Source: Siccirubricoccus deserti (GTDB lineage Bacteria > Pseudomonadota > Alphaproteobacteria > Acetobacterales > Acetobacteraceae). From it: a DNA stretch of 32,606 bases. Positions 21,374 to 30,288 of this stretch are shown here, one piece after another. Under the pieces are notes generated by a model. The model saw only the letters and a list, made by a program, of their open reading frames with translations, was not told the origin of the DNA and did no database searches. Each line of letters starts with the position of its first letter. Within the stretch, counting starts at the first letter, position 1. Where the stretch lies: assembly GCF_014283215.1 (NCBI RefSeq), contig NZ_JACOMF010000046.1:1-32606 (forward strand), in the 5' to 3' direction. A program made the translations under genes and the position numbers.

Positions 21374-23110
21374 ATGTCGAACCAGCCTGACCTGGTCATC
21401 CGCGGCGGCACCATCGTCGATGGCAGCGGCGGCACCCCCTTCGAGGCTGATGTCGCGATCGCTGGCGGACGCATCCAGCAGGTCGGCAAGGTGACGGCGC
21501 GCGGCGCGGAGGAGATCAATGCCAAGGGATTGATCGTCACCCCGGGCTTTGTCGACATCCATACTCATTACGACGCGCAGGCGACCTGGAGCAGCCGCAT
21601 CGACAGCTCCTCCTACAATGGCGTGACCACCGCGCTGATCGGCAATTGCGGCGTCGGCTTCGCGCCGTGCCGGCCGGAACGCCGCGACGCGCTGATCAAG
21701 CTGATGGAAGGCGTCGAGGATCTGCCCGAAGTGGTGCTGGCCGAGGGCCTACCCTGGAGCTGGGAAACCTTCGGCGAGTTCCTCGATACCCTCGGCGCGC
21801 GCCACTACGACATGGACATCGCCACCCAAGTCACCCACGCGCCGCTGCGCGTGCATGTGATGGGCGAGCGGGCCGAGGCCCATGCGGTGGCCACGCCGGA
21901 CGAGATCCAGGAGATGGCCCGCCTCGCCGCCGAGGGCATCCGCGCCGGCGCGCTCGGCTTCTCCACCTCCCGCGCCATTGCCCACAAGACGCTGGACGGC
22001 CGCCACATCCCGACCTTGGGCACGCCAGAGGCGGAGTTGGAGACGATCGGCCGCGCAGTCGGCGGCGCCGGCGCCTCCTGGATGCAGGTGATCTCCGACT
22101 TCGATGACCCGGAGGATGAGTTCGCCCGGCTCCAGCGGATCTGCGCCGCCTCCGGTCGGCCGATGACCTTCTCGCTGCTGCAGCGGGAGAGCCGGCCCTG
22201 GCTGTGGCGCCTGCTGCTGGAGAAGATCGAGGCCGCCAACCGCGCCGGGGTGAGGATGACCGGCCAGGTGATGGCGCGGCCGGTCGGGCTGATGCTGGGC
22301 TTCGAGCTGTCACAGCACCCCTTCATCGGCCGTCCGTCCTGGACGCCGCTGGCGGCGCTGCCCTTCGCCGAGAAGATGCGGGCACTGCACGACCCGGCGC
22401 TGAAGGCGCGGCTGCTGTCCGAGGAAGCGGCGGATCCGATGCTGCGGGCCCGGCTCAACACCTGGGACATGATCTTCAAGCTGGGCAGCCCGCCGGATTA
22501 CGAGCCGCGACCGGAGACCAGTGTCGGCGCCATCGCCCGCGCCCGCGGCATGGACCCGGCGGCGCTGGCCTGGGAATGGATGATGGAGCAGGACGGCCGC
22601 GCCATCCTCAACCGCCCGATCATCAATTACGCCGATGGTGACCTGGAAGCGGTGCGCAGCATGGTCGAGCATCCGCAGACCCTGATGGGCCTCGGCGACG
22701 GCGGCGCGCATGTCGGCATCATCTGCGATGCCTCCTCGACCACGCATATGCTCGCCTATTGGACGCGCGACCGGATGCGCGGGCCGCGGCTGCCGCTGGA
22801 ATTCGCGGTGAAGCGGCTGACGCGGGACAATGCGCTGGCGCTGGGCCTGGCCGACCGCGGCCTGGTCGCGGCCGGGCACAAGGCGGACATCAACGTCATC
22901 GACTATGAACGGCTGCAGATCCGCGTGCCGGAGATGCACTACGATTTGCCGGCCGGCGGCAAGCGGCTGGTGCAGAAGGCCGATGGCTATGTAGCGACCA
23001 TCGTCAACGGCGCCGTGGTATCGCGGGAAGGCGTGCCGACCGGGGCGCTGCCGGGGCGGCTGGTGCGCGGGCCGCAGCAGGCGGCGCGGATGGCGGCAGC
23101 GGCGGAGTAG
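21374..23110 (+). CDS. N-acyl-D-amino-acid deacylase / D-aminoacylase-family amidohydrolase
   Basis: 578 aa. Metal-dependent amidohydrolase that removes acyl groups from D-amino acids or related amides. The N-terminal beta-sandwich ([24 protein letters not shown]) leads to the metal site [10 protein letters not shown] (H63, H65). [14 protein letters not shown] keeps the metal-bridging cysteine of D-aminoacylase. Later blocks are [45 protein letters not shown] with the conserved Asp/His, and the C-terminal strand [12 protein letters not shown]. Start: ATG at 21374 with GAGGAG upstream; the frame is open further upstream but that sequence is not protein-like. The length is normal for the larger members. 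The natural acyl substrate is not predictable. Confidence 0.9.
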   Translation: MSNQPDLVIRGGTIVDGSGGTPFEADVAIAGGRIQQVGKVTARGAEEINAKGLIVTPGFVDIHTHYDAQATWSSRIDSSSYNGVTTALIGNCGVGFAPCRPERRDALIKLMEGVEDLPEVVLAEGLPWSWETFGEFLDTLGARHYDMDIATQVTHAPLRVHVMGERAEAHAVATPDEIQEMARLAAEGIRAGALGFSTSRAIAHKTLDGRHIPTLGTPEAELETIGRAVGGAGASWMQVISDFDDPEDEFARLQRICAASGRPMTFSLLQRESRPWLWRLLLEKIEAANRAGVRMTGQVMARPVGLMLGFELSQHPFIGRPSWTPLAALPFAEKMRALHDPALKARLLSEEAADPMLRARLNTWDMIFKLGSPPDYEPRPETSVGAIARARGMDPAALAWEWMMEQDGRAILNRPIINYADGDLEAVRSMVEHPQTLMGLGDGGAHVGIICDASSTTHMLAYWTRDRMRGPRLPLEFAVKRLTRDNALALGLADRGLVAAGHKADINVIDYERLQIRVPEMHYDLPAGGKRLVQKADGYVATIVNGAVVSREGVPTGALPGRLVRGPQQAARMAAAAE

Positions 23111-23113
23111 ATC

Positions 23114-23156
23114 GGGGGCAGCCCCCAATCCCCCGCTGGGGCCCAGACCCCGGTCT
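23114..23156. terminator. GC-rich hairpin region between convergent genes
   Basis: GGGGGCAGCCCCC (23114-23126) can form a tight hairpin and is followed by a C-run/GGGG stretch and the palindrome AGACC-CC-GGTCT (23144-23155). Similar GGGGGC...GCCCCC/CAGACCCC strings are common between genes in high-GC alphaproteobacteria. It lies between the amidohydrolase and P450 stops and probably ends both transcripts. Confidence 0.45.
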
Positions 23157-23181
23157 AGGTTTGGGCGCCGCCGACCCGACC

Positions 23182-24432
23182 CTACCCTGGAATCCGAACC
23201 GGCAATTCCGTGATCCCATGGACGAAGGTGGAGTAGACCCGCTGCTCCGGCCCCACCACCTCGATGCGGTCGAAGCGCTTCAGGATCTCCTCCCACAGGA
23301 TCTTCAGCTGCATCTCGGCCAGCCGGTTGCCGACGCAGCGGTGGATGCCGAAGCCGAAGGACAGGTGCTGGCGTGGCCGTGGGCGGTCGATGATGAAGCG
23401 GTCGGGCTCCTCGATCGCCGTATCGTCGCGGTTGCCGGAGATGTACCACATCACCACCTTGTCGCCCGCGCGGATCTTCTGCCCGGCGAATTCGACATCG
23501 GCGGTGGCGGTGCGGCGCATGTGCGACAGCGGTGTCTGATAGCGGATGATCTCCGGCACCATGGTCTCGATCAGCGCCGGGTTGGCGCGCAGCTTGGCGT
23601 ATTCCTCGGGAAATTGGTTGAGGAACAGCATACCGCCGCTGATCGAATTCCGCGTCGTGTCATTGCCGCCGACGATCAGCAGCACGAGGTTTCCCATGAA
23701 CTCGCGCGGTGACATGTCGCGCGTCGCCGGGGCATGCGCCAGCATCGAGACCAGGTCGGGCCGCGGCTCGGCGTTCACCCGCGCGTTCCACAGCGTGGTG
23801 AAATAGGCCAGCATCTCGGCGAAGGCGGCCTCCCGCTGCGCCTCGTTCTCGATGATGCCGCCCGGCATCGGCAGCGCCGTGGCGCAATCCGACCAGTAGG
23901 ACAGCTTGCGGCGGTCCTCCTGCGGCAGGTCGAACAGCGTCGCCAGCATGGAGACGGTCAGCTCGATGGAGACCTTGTCGACCCAGTTGAAGGTCTCGTT
24001 GCGCGGCAGCTCGTCGAGGATCTCGCAGACGCGGGCGCGGATGATGTGTTCCAGCTTCGCCAGATTGCCCGGCGCGACGATGGGCTGCACCGCCTTGCGC
24101 TGCTCGTCGTGGCGCGGTGGGTCCATGGCGATGAACATCGGCAGCCGCAGGTCCTTCTGCCGGTCGCGGATGGTGATGCCGCCGAGGCTGCTGTCCGAGG
24201 AGAAGACCTTATGCGCCAGCTCCGCCTGCACGATGTCCTTGTAGGTGGTGATCGACCAATAGGGGCCGAACATGCTCTCGGCGCAGTAATGCACCGGCGC
24301 ATCCCGCCGCAGCCGACGGAAATAGGGGTACCAGACGTCGTCGCGGAACAGTGCCGGGTCGCTGACATCGAGCTTGTCGAGCGGTGTGGTGGCGGCGATT
24401 TCGGCGTGGTCGAGCTGCACGGGCGCGTTCAT
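23182..24432 (-). CDS. Cytochrome P450, CYP153-like (alkane/terpene hydroxylase group)
   Basis: 416 aa. Soluble bacterial class I P450. The I-helix is LLIVGGNDTTRNSISGG, ExxR is PEIIRYQTPLSHMRRTA, and the heme loop is LSFGFGIHRCVGNRLAEMQ with C366 as the thiolate ligand. The combination of NDTTRNSISGG, VVMWYISGNRD, FIIDRPRPRQHLSFGFGIH and LKILWEEILKRF is, from memory, close to the CYP153 family, whose members hydroxylate terminal carbons of medium-chain alkanes, and to related terpene P450s. The next two genes upstream encode its ferredoxin (35 nt away) and reductase, a complete three-component system. ATG at 24432 gives the family-like N-terminus. The subfamily call needs an alignment. Confidence 0.9.
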   Translation of the reverse strand: MNAPVQLDHAEIAATTPLDKLDVSDPALFRDDVWYPYFRRLRRDAPVHYCAESMFGPYWSITTYKDIVQAELAHKVFSSDSSLGGITIRDRQKDLRLPMFIAMDPPRHDEQRKAVQPIVAPGNLAKLEHIIRARVCEILDELPRNETFNWVDKVSIELTVSMLATLFDLPQEDRRKLSYWSDCATALPMPGGIIENEAQREAAFAEMLAYFTTLWNARVNAEPRPDLVSMLAHAPATRDMSPREFMGNLVLLIVGGNDTTRNSISGGMLFLNQFPEEYAKLRANPALIETMVPEIIRYQTPLSHMRRTATADVEFAGQKIRAGDKVVMWYISGNRDDTAIEEPDRFIIDRPRPRQHLSFGFGIHRCVGNRLAEMQLKILWEEILKRFDRIEVVGPEQRVYSTFVHGITELPVRIPG

Positions 24433-24467
24433 GGCGGCGATCCCATCGGTCGCTTCGGGGAAGGCGA

Positions 24468-24788
24468 TTAGTGCTGGGCTTCGGGCAGCCTGACGGTCAG
24501 GCCATCCAGCGCCTCCGAAACCTCGATCTGGCAGGACAGCCTGGAATTCGGCTCCGCCGTCGCGGCGAAGTTGAGCATGCTGGCCTCCTGCTCCCCGGGC
24601 GTGCCGGTCTTTGCCAGCCAGGCCGGGTCGACGTAGACATGGCAGGTGGCACAGGCGCATTCACCGCCGCAATCGGCGTCGATGCCGGGCAGGTTATTGT
24701 CAACCGCACCTTGCATCACCGAACGGCCGGTCGGAACCTCGATCCGGTGTTCGGTGCCGCTGTGCTCGATGTAAGTGATGCTGGGCAT
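24468..24788 (-). CDS. 2Fe-2S ferredoxin (adrenodoxin/putidaredoxin type)
   Basis: 106 aa. Electron carrier for the adjacent P450. The vertebrate/putidaredoxin cysteine pattern is complete: C40-x5-C46-x2-C49 in [17 protein letters not shown], and C86 in RLSCQIEV. C44 is an extra cysteine inside the loop. The N-terminal strand [17 protein letters not shown] and the acidic helix region before NSRLSCQ are typical. ATG at 24788; the ribosome-binding site is weak (GATGGAAA). It lies 25 nt after the reductase gene and 35 nt before the P450 gene, so the three form one operon. Confidence 0.95.
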   Translation of the reverse strand: MPSITYIEHSGTEHRIEVPTGRSVMQGAVDNNLPGIDADCGGECACATCHVYVDPAWLAKTGTPGEQEASMLNFAATAEPNSRLSCQIEVSEALDGLTVRLPEAQH

Positions 24789-24813
24789 GGCGTTTCCATC
24801 TTGATGGGCGCTG

Positions 24814-26040
24814 TCAGCCGGTGAGCTCGCGCAGCGGCTGCGCGGCATCCCGCAGCAGCGCCGCGGGCACCCGCTGCTGCTTGGCGACAAGCAGGCGGCC
24901 GGCCATGAACTCGGCCGGCGCATTCACCGCCTCCACCGCCAGCACGCTGTCGTCGGCGGCGAGGTGGAACACGGCGAAGCCCTCGCCTTCGGCGGCCGGG
25001 CGCACCACCGCCTGGGCCGGGCTGAAGGCGAGGCCGGCCATCTGCAGCCGCAGCGCGAATTGGTCGGACCAGAACCACGGCACCTCGGGGATCGGCGGGG
25101 CACGGCCGCAGATGTCGGCCGCCGCCTGCTTCGCCTGCTCGATGGCGTTCGGCACGCTCTCCAGCCGCATGCTGCGGCCGTAGAGCGGCAGCGGCCGGAA
25201 GGCGCAGTCGCCGATGGCGTAGATGGCGGGATCCTCGGTCCTGGCGGCGAGGTCGACGGTGATGCCATTGCCGCAGGCGAGGCCGGCGTCCCGCGCCAGC
25301 CCTTCCTCCGGCACTGCGCCAATGCCGATCAGTGCCGCGTCGCAAGGCACCACCGTGCCGTCGCGCAGCTGCACGCCGCTGACGCCGGCGGCATCGCCGA
25401 GGATCGCCTCCACCGCCGCGCCCAGCAGGATCCCGACGCCCTGGGCGCGATGGTGGTCCTGCAGGAAGGCCGAAATGTTCTGCCCGGCGACCCGCGCCAG
25501 CACCCGCGGCTCCCGCTCGATCACCGTCACCTCGGCGCCGAGGGCACGGGCGGAGGCGGCGACCTCCAGCCCGATGTAGCCGCCGCCGATCACCGCCAGC
25601 CGCCGTCCGGGTTTAAGCGCCGCCTGCAGCGCATCGGCATCGGCGGCACTGCGCAGCACCAGCACGTCGGGCAGATCGGCGCCGGGCACCGGCAGCGGCC
25701 GCGGCCGGGCGCCGAGCGCCAGGATCAGCCGGTGGTAGCCGAGCGTCCCGCCGCCCGACAGAATCACCCGTTGGGCGGCGCGATCGATGCCGGTGACGCG
25801 CTCCCCCAGCCGGGCGGTGATGTTCTGCTGGGTGTAGAAGCGCGCCGGGCGCAGCGCCAGGCTTTCGGCGGTCGCCTCGCCCTTCAGCCAGGCCTTGGAG
25901 AGCGGCGGCCGTTGGTAGGGCAGGATCGGCTCCGCCCCGACCAGGGTGATCGGGCCCTTCCAGCCGTACTGCCGCAGGAAGGCCGCCGCTGACCCACCGG
26001 CATGGCCGCCCCCGGCGATGACGATGCCTGCTTCGCTCAC
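24814..26040 (-). CDS. FAD-dependent ferredoxin reductase (putidaredoxin-reductase type)
   Basis: 408 aa. Transfers electrons from NADH to the ferredoxin. The FAD-binding motif is at the N-terminus ([19 protein letters not shown]), followed by [15 protein letters not shown], a hallmark of this family. [16 protein letters not shown] follows, then the NAD-binding GxGxxG at [19 protein letters not shown], the FAD-binding [13 protein letters not shown] and a C-terminal reductase domain ([17 protein letters not shown]). The start is GTG at 26040 with an AGAGAAAG upstream. It lies 54 nt after the enoyl-CoA hydratase gene and 25 nt before the ferredoxin gene. Confidence 0.94.
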   Translation of the reverse strand: MSEAGIVIAGGGHAGGSAAAFLRQYGWKGPITLVGAEPILPYQRPPLSKAWLKGEATAESLALRPARFYTQQNITARLGERVTGIDRAAQRVILSGGGTLGYHRLILALGARPRPLPVPGADLPDVLVLRSAADADALQAALKPGRRLAVIGGGYIGLEVAASARALGAEVTVIEREPRVLARVAGQNISAFLQDHHRAQGVGILLGAAVEAILGDAAGVSGVQLRDGTVVPCDAALIGIGAVPEEGLARDAGLACGNGITVDLAARTEDPAIYAIGDCAFRPLPLYGRSMRLESVPNAIEQAKQAAADICGRAPPIPEVPWFWSDQFALRLQMAGLAFSPAQAVVRPAAEGEGFAVFHLAADDSVLAVEAVNAPAEFMAGRLLVAKQQRVPAALLRDAAQPLRELTG

Positions 26041-26094
26041 GCGTGGCGACTTTCTCTGATCATGGCGGAATCACGCATGGCGGAACGCCGGGCG

Positions 26095-26892
26095 TCAAGG
26101 AAGGTCGAGGTCCGGCAGGCGGTAGCGGTCCTCCGGGTCGTCCCAGCCCTTGTACCGCGGCGCGCGCTTCTCGGCGAAGGCGGCGCGGGATTCCATCCGG
26201 TCGCTGGTGGCGCCATGGGTGTGCAGCTTCGCCGCGAGCCGTTCGTATTCCGGTGCCATCCGCGGCCGCATCCGCCGCATCATATGCACGGTGTTGACGC
26301 GGGAGGCGGGCGGCAGGGTCAGCAGATGCGCCGCCATCTCCAGCGCCGTCGGCAGCAGTGCCTCCGGTGCCACCACGCGGTTGAGGAAGCCGAGCGCGTG
26401 GAAGCGTTCCGCGGTGAAGCGGAAGCCGAGCGCCATCTCCATGGCGATGGGGAAGGGCAGGTTGGCCAGCGCCCCGTGGTTCCAGCCGCCGAGCAGCCAG
26501 CGCTTGGCCTCGGAAACCTCGAACACCGCGCCGTGCACCGCGACGCGCAAATCGGTGCGCTCCACCAGCATGAAGCCGCCGCCCATGGCGAAGCCGTTCA
26601 CCGCGGCGATCACCGGCTTTTCCAGCGTGCCGTTCATGAAGGGGTCCTCCTGCGCCGGACGGCGCCCGCCTGGGGCGCCGTCGGCCAGGGATTCCTTCAT
26701 GTCCTCGCCGGCGCAGAAGCCGCGGCCGGTGCCGGTGAGGATGGCCACCTCCAGCACCGGGTCGTGGCGGAAGCTGGTCCAGATGGCGGCCAGCTCGGTC
26801 CGCAGTTCCGCGTTGAGGGCGTTCATCCGCTCCGGACGGTTGAGCCGGACGACCAGCGTCTGCCCATGGGTTTCGGTTTCGACGACGGCCAT
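26095..26892 (-). CDS. Enoyl-CoA hydratase/isomerase family protein
   Basis: 265 aa, a crotonase-fold protein. The N-terminal VRLNRPERMNALNAEL and the oxyanion-hole motif AILTGTGRGFCAGEDMKE (CAGxD) are standard, as is KPVIAAVNGFAMGGGFMLVERTDLRVA. At the first catalytic glutamate position of true hydratases the sequence reads MLVERTDL, and further on SEAKRWLLGGWNHGAL replaces the usual P-E-x-x-x-G-x-x-P run. It may therefore be an isomerase, hydrolase or lyase rather than a hydratase. ATG at 26892 with AGGGAGG, a strong site. It precedes the P450 module on the same strand and could act in the same oxidation pathway. Confidence 0.85.
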   Translation of the reverse strand: MAVVETETHGQTLVVRLNRPERMNALNAELRTELAAIWTSFRHDPVLEVAILTGTGRGFCAGEDMKESLADGAPGGRRPAQEDPFMNGTLEKPVIAAVNGFAMGGGFMLVERTDLRVAVHGAVFEVSEAKRWLLGGWNHGALANLPFPIAMEMALGFRFTAERFHALGFLNRVVAPEALLPTALEMAAHLLTLPPASRVNTVHMMRRMRPRMAPEYERLAAKLHTHGATSDRMESRAAFAEKRAPRYKGWDDPEDRYRLPDLDLP

Positions 26893-26926
26893 GCTGTCCT
26901 CCCTGGCGTAGGCGGGCAGCTTGCCT

Positions 26927-27682
26927 TCAACCGAAGGCGCGCACCACCAGCCAAAGCCCGAGCAGCCCGAGCGCCGCCTGCACCAGCCGGCGGAACCGCG
27001 CCTCCGGCATGCCGTGCCGCAGCCGCTGCCCCAGCGCCATGCCGAGGAAGGCCGGCACCACCCCGGCCAGGGAGGCCAGGCCAAGGTCCGTAGGCAGCAG
27101 CCCATGCCCGGCCAGCCCCGCCGCCAGCGCGCCGGTCACCACCAGCACGCCGAGGCCGAAACCCTGGATGAACTGCTGCGGCGGCAGATGCAGCGCCGCC
27201 AGCCAGGGCGCCGCCGGCATGAGGAAGCTGCCGGTCATGCCGGCGACGAATCCGGAGGCGCCGCCCATCAGCGGCGACAGCCAGCGTTCCCGCCCCGCCG
27301 AGGGCACCGGCCAGGGCGGTCCGAGCAGCGCCAGCCCGGCCGAGGCCACCAGCAGCAGGCCGAGCAGCCCGGACAGCACCGCCGCATCGCTCCGCGCCAG
27401 CACGCCGGCGCCGGCCAGGCTGCCGAGCCCGGCGGCCAGCAGGAAGCCGTACAGCCGGCGCAGCGCCGGCCACAGCGCCGGGCCGGCCAACGCCTGCCAC
27501 AGGTTGGTCAGCAGGGTCGGTACCAGCATCAGCGCCATCGCCTCCGGCAGCGACCGGCTCAGTGCCAGCAGGCCGAGGCTCACCGAAGGCAGGCCGAAGC
27601 CGGCGAGGCCCTTGACCAGGCCGGCGAGGAGGAAGGCGCCGGCGACCAGGGCGGCATCGGCGAAATCGATGGTGATGGGCAT
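26927..27682 (-). CDS. TauE/SafE-family membrane permease
   Basis: 251 aa with about eight hydrophobic helices. The family (DUF81) exports sulfite, sulfoacetate and other organic acids, or imports sulfur compounds. Two half-repeats are visible, each starting with a G-x-G-rich helix: AGAFLLAGLVKGLAGFGLPSVS near the N-terminus and MGGASGFVAGMTGSFLMPAAPWLAAL in the middle. The paired G-F-G and P motifs are family hallmarks. Start: ATG at 27682, 10 nt after the upstream membrane-protein gene; the open frame upstream overlaps that gene and is discarded. The substrate cannot be predicted. A link to the ComDE-like cluster through sulfonates is speculative and 19 kb away. Confidence 0.85.
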   Translation of the reverse strand: MPITIDFADAALVAGAFLLAGLVKGLAGFGLPSVSLGLLALSRSLPEAMALMLVPTLLTNLWQALAGPALWPALRRLYGFLLAAGLGSLAGAGVLARSDAAVLSGLLGLLLVASAGLALLGPPWPVPSAGRERWLSPLMGGASGFVAGMTGSFLMPAAPWLAALHLPPQQFIQGFGLGVLVVTGALAAGLAGHGLLPTDLGLASLAGVVPAFLGMALGQRLRHGMPEARFRRLVQAALGLLGLWLVVRAFG

Positions 27683-27692
27683 GGGGCTGCTT

Positions 27693-29192
27693 CTAGCCGA
27701 CTTCCTGCCGTATCGGTTCGGTGCCGGGTGAAATTCGGGTGCCCGCCGGCCGCGGCGCCAGGGCCAGCAGCCCGGCCAGTGGCAACAGCCAAGCGATCCG
27801 CGCCTGATAGCGGTGGTGCGGACCGGAGAGCGCGCCGGTCGCCGCGGCATTCGCCATCACCCCAACCAGCACGCAAAGCACCAGCCCAAGCCGCCGCGGC
27901 TCCCCCCGCCGCGCCGCCCGCCACCCGGCGAGCAGCGTCGCCGCCGCGCCCAGCAGCAGCACCGCGGCATGCGGCCGGAGGAAGGGTGCCGCCGTGCCTG
28001 GCAGGAGCCCGCGTGCCTGCAGCCCAGCGGCGAAGCGTGCCTCCTCCGCCGCCGGAAAGCCGAGCGCCAACTGCCGTGCGACCGAAGGGCCGAGGTTGTC
28101 CGGCACCAGCGCATCGCCCACCCGCGCCATCGCCAGTTGGCGCAGCGCATTGCCGGCGGCGGCGCGCAGCACGCCCAAGGGCTCCCGCCACAGCGTCTCG
28201 CGCAGGATGGCGGCGGCCTCCGGCGCCAGGCTGATCGGGCCGCCCGGATGCGCGCCATCGCGGCGCGGCGCCCAAACCGGGCCGTCGCCGGACCAGAGGA
28301 AGGCATCGGCGTCATCCGGCAGCCGCCCGGCCCAGGCGCAGAGATGCCAGCCGCTGTCCGGGCAGTGCGCTGCGATGGTGCGGGCCGCCGGACCATCGGC
28401 GACCAGCCGGGCCAGGGCGAAGACCGCACCGAAGGGCGAGACGGCGGCGCGGCCATGCAGCAGCGTGTTGGTCGCCACCAGCAGGCCGAGCGCCAGGACC
28501 AGTGGCAGGGCGCAGGCCAAAGCCGGGCGCCAGTCCCGCCGCACCGCCAGCACCAGCAGCGCCAGCGCCATGGCAAGAGGTAGGTGCGAGAGATGCGCGG
28601 CACAGGCCAGAGTCGCCAGCGCCAGCAGGGCGTGGCGTTCAGGCCGCGTCAGCGCGGACCCGGCGAAGCCCAGCAGGAAGATCGCCAGCACCAGCGCCGG
28701 TGCCAGCCAATCCGGAATCAGCAGCGCGGCGAACCAGGGCGCGGCGGTGAGGGTGGCCAACCCGGCGCAGAGCAGCAGGTGCCGCACGGGACTTTCTAGG
28801 CCCGGTCCGGTGCGGGCCTGATCGTGGCCAGGTCTGCGCCGGCCCAGCGCTTCACGCCCCGGGTGTTGCCTTCCAGGGCGGTCGCGGGCCAGCACCCGTT
28901 GCACCAGCCAGAGCAGCCAGGACAGCGCCAGCCCTTGCGCCAGCGCCGGCAGCCACAGGCTCCAACGCCAGTGGAAGGCGTGCAGCGCCGGGCCGAAGAC
29001 GAAGGGCTTGTCCCAAATCGCCCAGCCCTCGATGGTCTGGGCCAGGAAGGCGCCGGTGTCGCTGAACACCAGCGGGTAGTGGTTCAACCAGGCCGGCCAC
29101 AGTAGCAGCGCGGCGCCGCCGGCGACGGCCCAGGCAGCGCACCATGACCGGCGCGACCGCTTCCGGCCTCCGCGGGCATCGGCGGCGGTCAC
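27693..29192 (-). CDS. Large integral membrane protein, function unknown
   Basis: 499 aa with about ten or eleven hydrophobic segments separated by Arg-rich loops. The N-terminus has a first helix (WAVAGGAALLLWPAWL) followed by NHYPLVFSDTGAFLAQT, a loop with two early acidic residues of the kind seen in membrane GT-C glycosyltransferases. A soluble region (about 270-360: HCPDSGWHLCAWAGRLPDDADAFLWSGD) lies between the fifth and later helices. I do not recognise a named family; a GT-C-like enzyme is a weak suggestion only. Start: GTG at 29192 overlapping the stop of the VOC gene (GTGA). The stop is 10 nt before the TauE/SafE start. Confidence 0.78.
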   Translation of the reverse strand: MTAADARGGRKRSRRSWCAAWAVAGGAALLLWPAWLNHYPLVFSDTGAFLAQTIEGWAIWDKPFVFGPALHAFHWRWSLWLPALAQGLALSWLLWLVQRVLARDRPGRQHPGREALGRRRPGHDQARTGPGLESPVRHLLLCAGLATLTAAPWFAALLIPDWLAPALVLAIFLLGFAGSALTRPERHALLALATLACAAHLSHLPLAMALALLVLAVRRDWRPALACALPLVLALGLLVATNTLLHGRAAVSPFGAVFALARLVADGPAARTIAAHCPDSGWHLCAWAGRLPDDADAFLWSGDGPVWAPRRDGAHPGGPISLAPEAAAILRETLWREPLGVLRAAAGNALRQLAMARVGDALVPDNLGPSVARQLALGFPAAEEARFAAGLQARGLLPGTAAPFLRPHAAVLLLGAAATLLAGWRAARRGEPRRLGLVLCVLVGVMANAAATGALSGPHHRYQARIAWLLPLAGLLALAPRPAGTRISPGTEPIRQEVG

Positions 29193-29557
29193 CCGGCGGC
29201 GTAGAGCTCGACCACATTGCCCTCCGGGTCGGCGATGCGCAGGGTGCGGGGCGGGGTGCCGGCGGGGCCGGGCGGGTCCAGCACCGGCACCCGCGCGGTC
29301 AGCATGCGGCGATGCCAGCGGTCCAGCTCGTCATCCGATACCGGGAAGGCGAGCAGGATGCCGCTGTCGGCATGCGGGTTGGCCGGGAACAGCGCATCGC
29401 CGCGCGGCCGCAGCACCAGCTCCACCCCGCCAAGGGTGAAGCATGGCCTGGCACCGGTGCCTGAGAGGGGCAGGCCGAGGATGCCACCGAAGAAGGCCTC
29501 CTGCCGCCGCGGGTCGCGGCAGGCCAGCTCAAGCCGGGCCAGCGGGCCAAGGGTCAC
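29189..29557 (-). CDS. VOC-family (glyoxalase/bleomycin-resistance fold) protein
   Basis: 122 aa, a single vicinal-oxygen-chelate domain. ARLELACRDPRRQEAFFGGILGLPL is the usual first strand and helix, PCFTLGGVELVLRPRG and SGILLAFPVSDDELDRWHRRML follow, and the C-terminal TLRIADPEGNVVELYAAG holds the conserved D-P-x-G-N-x-x-E, with the glutamate as a probable metal ligand. Start: GTG at 29557 overlapping the moaE stop (GTGA); a longer frame upstream lies inside moaE and is rejected. Its position between moaE and a membrane protein is unusual and does not reveal a role. Confidence 0.83.
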   Translation of the reverse strand: MTLGPLARLELACRDPRRQEAFFGGILGLPLSGTGARPCFTLGGVELVLRPRGDALFPANPHADSGILLAFPVSDDELDRWHRRMLTARVPVLDPPGPAGTPPRTLRIADPEGNVVELYAAG

Positions 29558-30015
29558 GCAGCCTCCCAGCGGGCGGCGGCACGGTCGTCCTCGGCTTTGG
29601 CCTCGACCCAGCGCTCCCGGCCATCGGCGAATTCCTCGCGCTTCCAGAAGGGCGCCCGGGTTTTCAGCCAATCGATCAGGAAGGCGCAGCTCTCCAGCGC
29701 CGCGGCACGGTGGGAGGAGGCGGTCAACACCAGCACGATCGGTTCGCCCGGCGGCAGCCGCCCGACCCGGTGGACCACGGTGCAGCCGGTCAGCGGCCAG
29801 CGGGCGCAGGCCTGCTCGGCGATGCCGGCGATGGCCCGCTCGGTCATGCCCGGATAATGCTCCAGCACCAGCGCCGCCAGGCCGTCGTCGGCGCGGCAGA
29901 GGCCGACGAAGCTGGCCAGGCCGCCGACATCCTCCCGCCCCGCGGTCAGCGCCGCGCTCTCGGCGGCGAGGTCGAAGGGCGCCTCCTGCACCCGGATGGT
30001 GGGACGCGCCGTCAT
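29554..30015 (-). CDS. moaE: Molybdopterin synthase catalytic subunit
   Basis: 153 aa. MoaE transfers sulfur from the MoaD thiocarboxylate to precursor Z to make molybdopterin. Family blocks are GGLASFVGLCRADD (usually GAxxxFxGxVR), ALVLEHYPGMTERAI, CTVVHRVGRLPPGEPIVLVLTASSHRAAALESCAFLIDWLKTRAPFWKRE, including the catalytic lysine pair region K-T-x-x-P-F-W-K. The start ATG at 30015 overlaps the moaD stop. The moaD-moaE order after pgsA is typical of alphaproteobacteria. Confidence 0.95.
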   Translation of the reverse strand: MTARPTIRVQEAPFDLAAESAALTAGREDVGGLASFVGLCRADDGLAALVLEHYPGMTERAIAGIAEQACARWPLTGCTVVHRVGRLPPGEPIVLVLTASSHRAAALESCAFLIDWLKTRAPFWKREEFADGRERWVEAKAEDDRAAARWEAA

Positions 30016-30263
30016 CCGCCGGTCACCGGCGGGAAGAAGGCGATCTCGTCGCCGCGGCGCACCGGGTGGTCGGGTCCGGCGAAATCCTGGTTCACCGCGG
30101 CGCGGATGGTCTTCGCATTGGCGAAGGCCGCGGCATGACCGGGGCTGCGCACCGCCAACCAGGCCATGAGCCCGCCGATGTCCCGCACCTCATCCGGCGG
30201 GGAGACGGCTTCCTCGGCGACGCCCACCTTCTGGCGGACCCAGGCGAAATACAGCACGCGCAT
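30012..30263 (-). CDS. moaD: Molybdopterin synthase sulfur-carrier subunit
   Basis: 83 aa. Ubiquitin-fold sulfur carrier whose C-terminal GG (82-83) is adenylated and thiocarboxylated by MoaB/MoeB-type enzymes. MRVLYFAWVRQKVGVAEEAV is the standard start, IRAAVNQDF and DEIAFFPPVTGG the standard end. ATG at 30263; the open frame above belongs to the intergenic and lipoprotein region. The stop overlaps the moaE start (ATGA). Confidence 0.95.
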   Translation of the reverse strand: MRVLYFAWVRQKVGVAEEAVSPPDEVRDIGGLMAWLAVRSPGHAAAFANAKTIRAAVNQDFAGPDHPVRRGDEIAFFPPVTGG

Positions 30264-30288
30264 GAGCGATTCCCGTTGCCAGCGCCGC

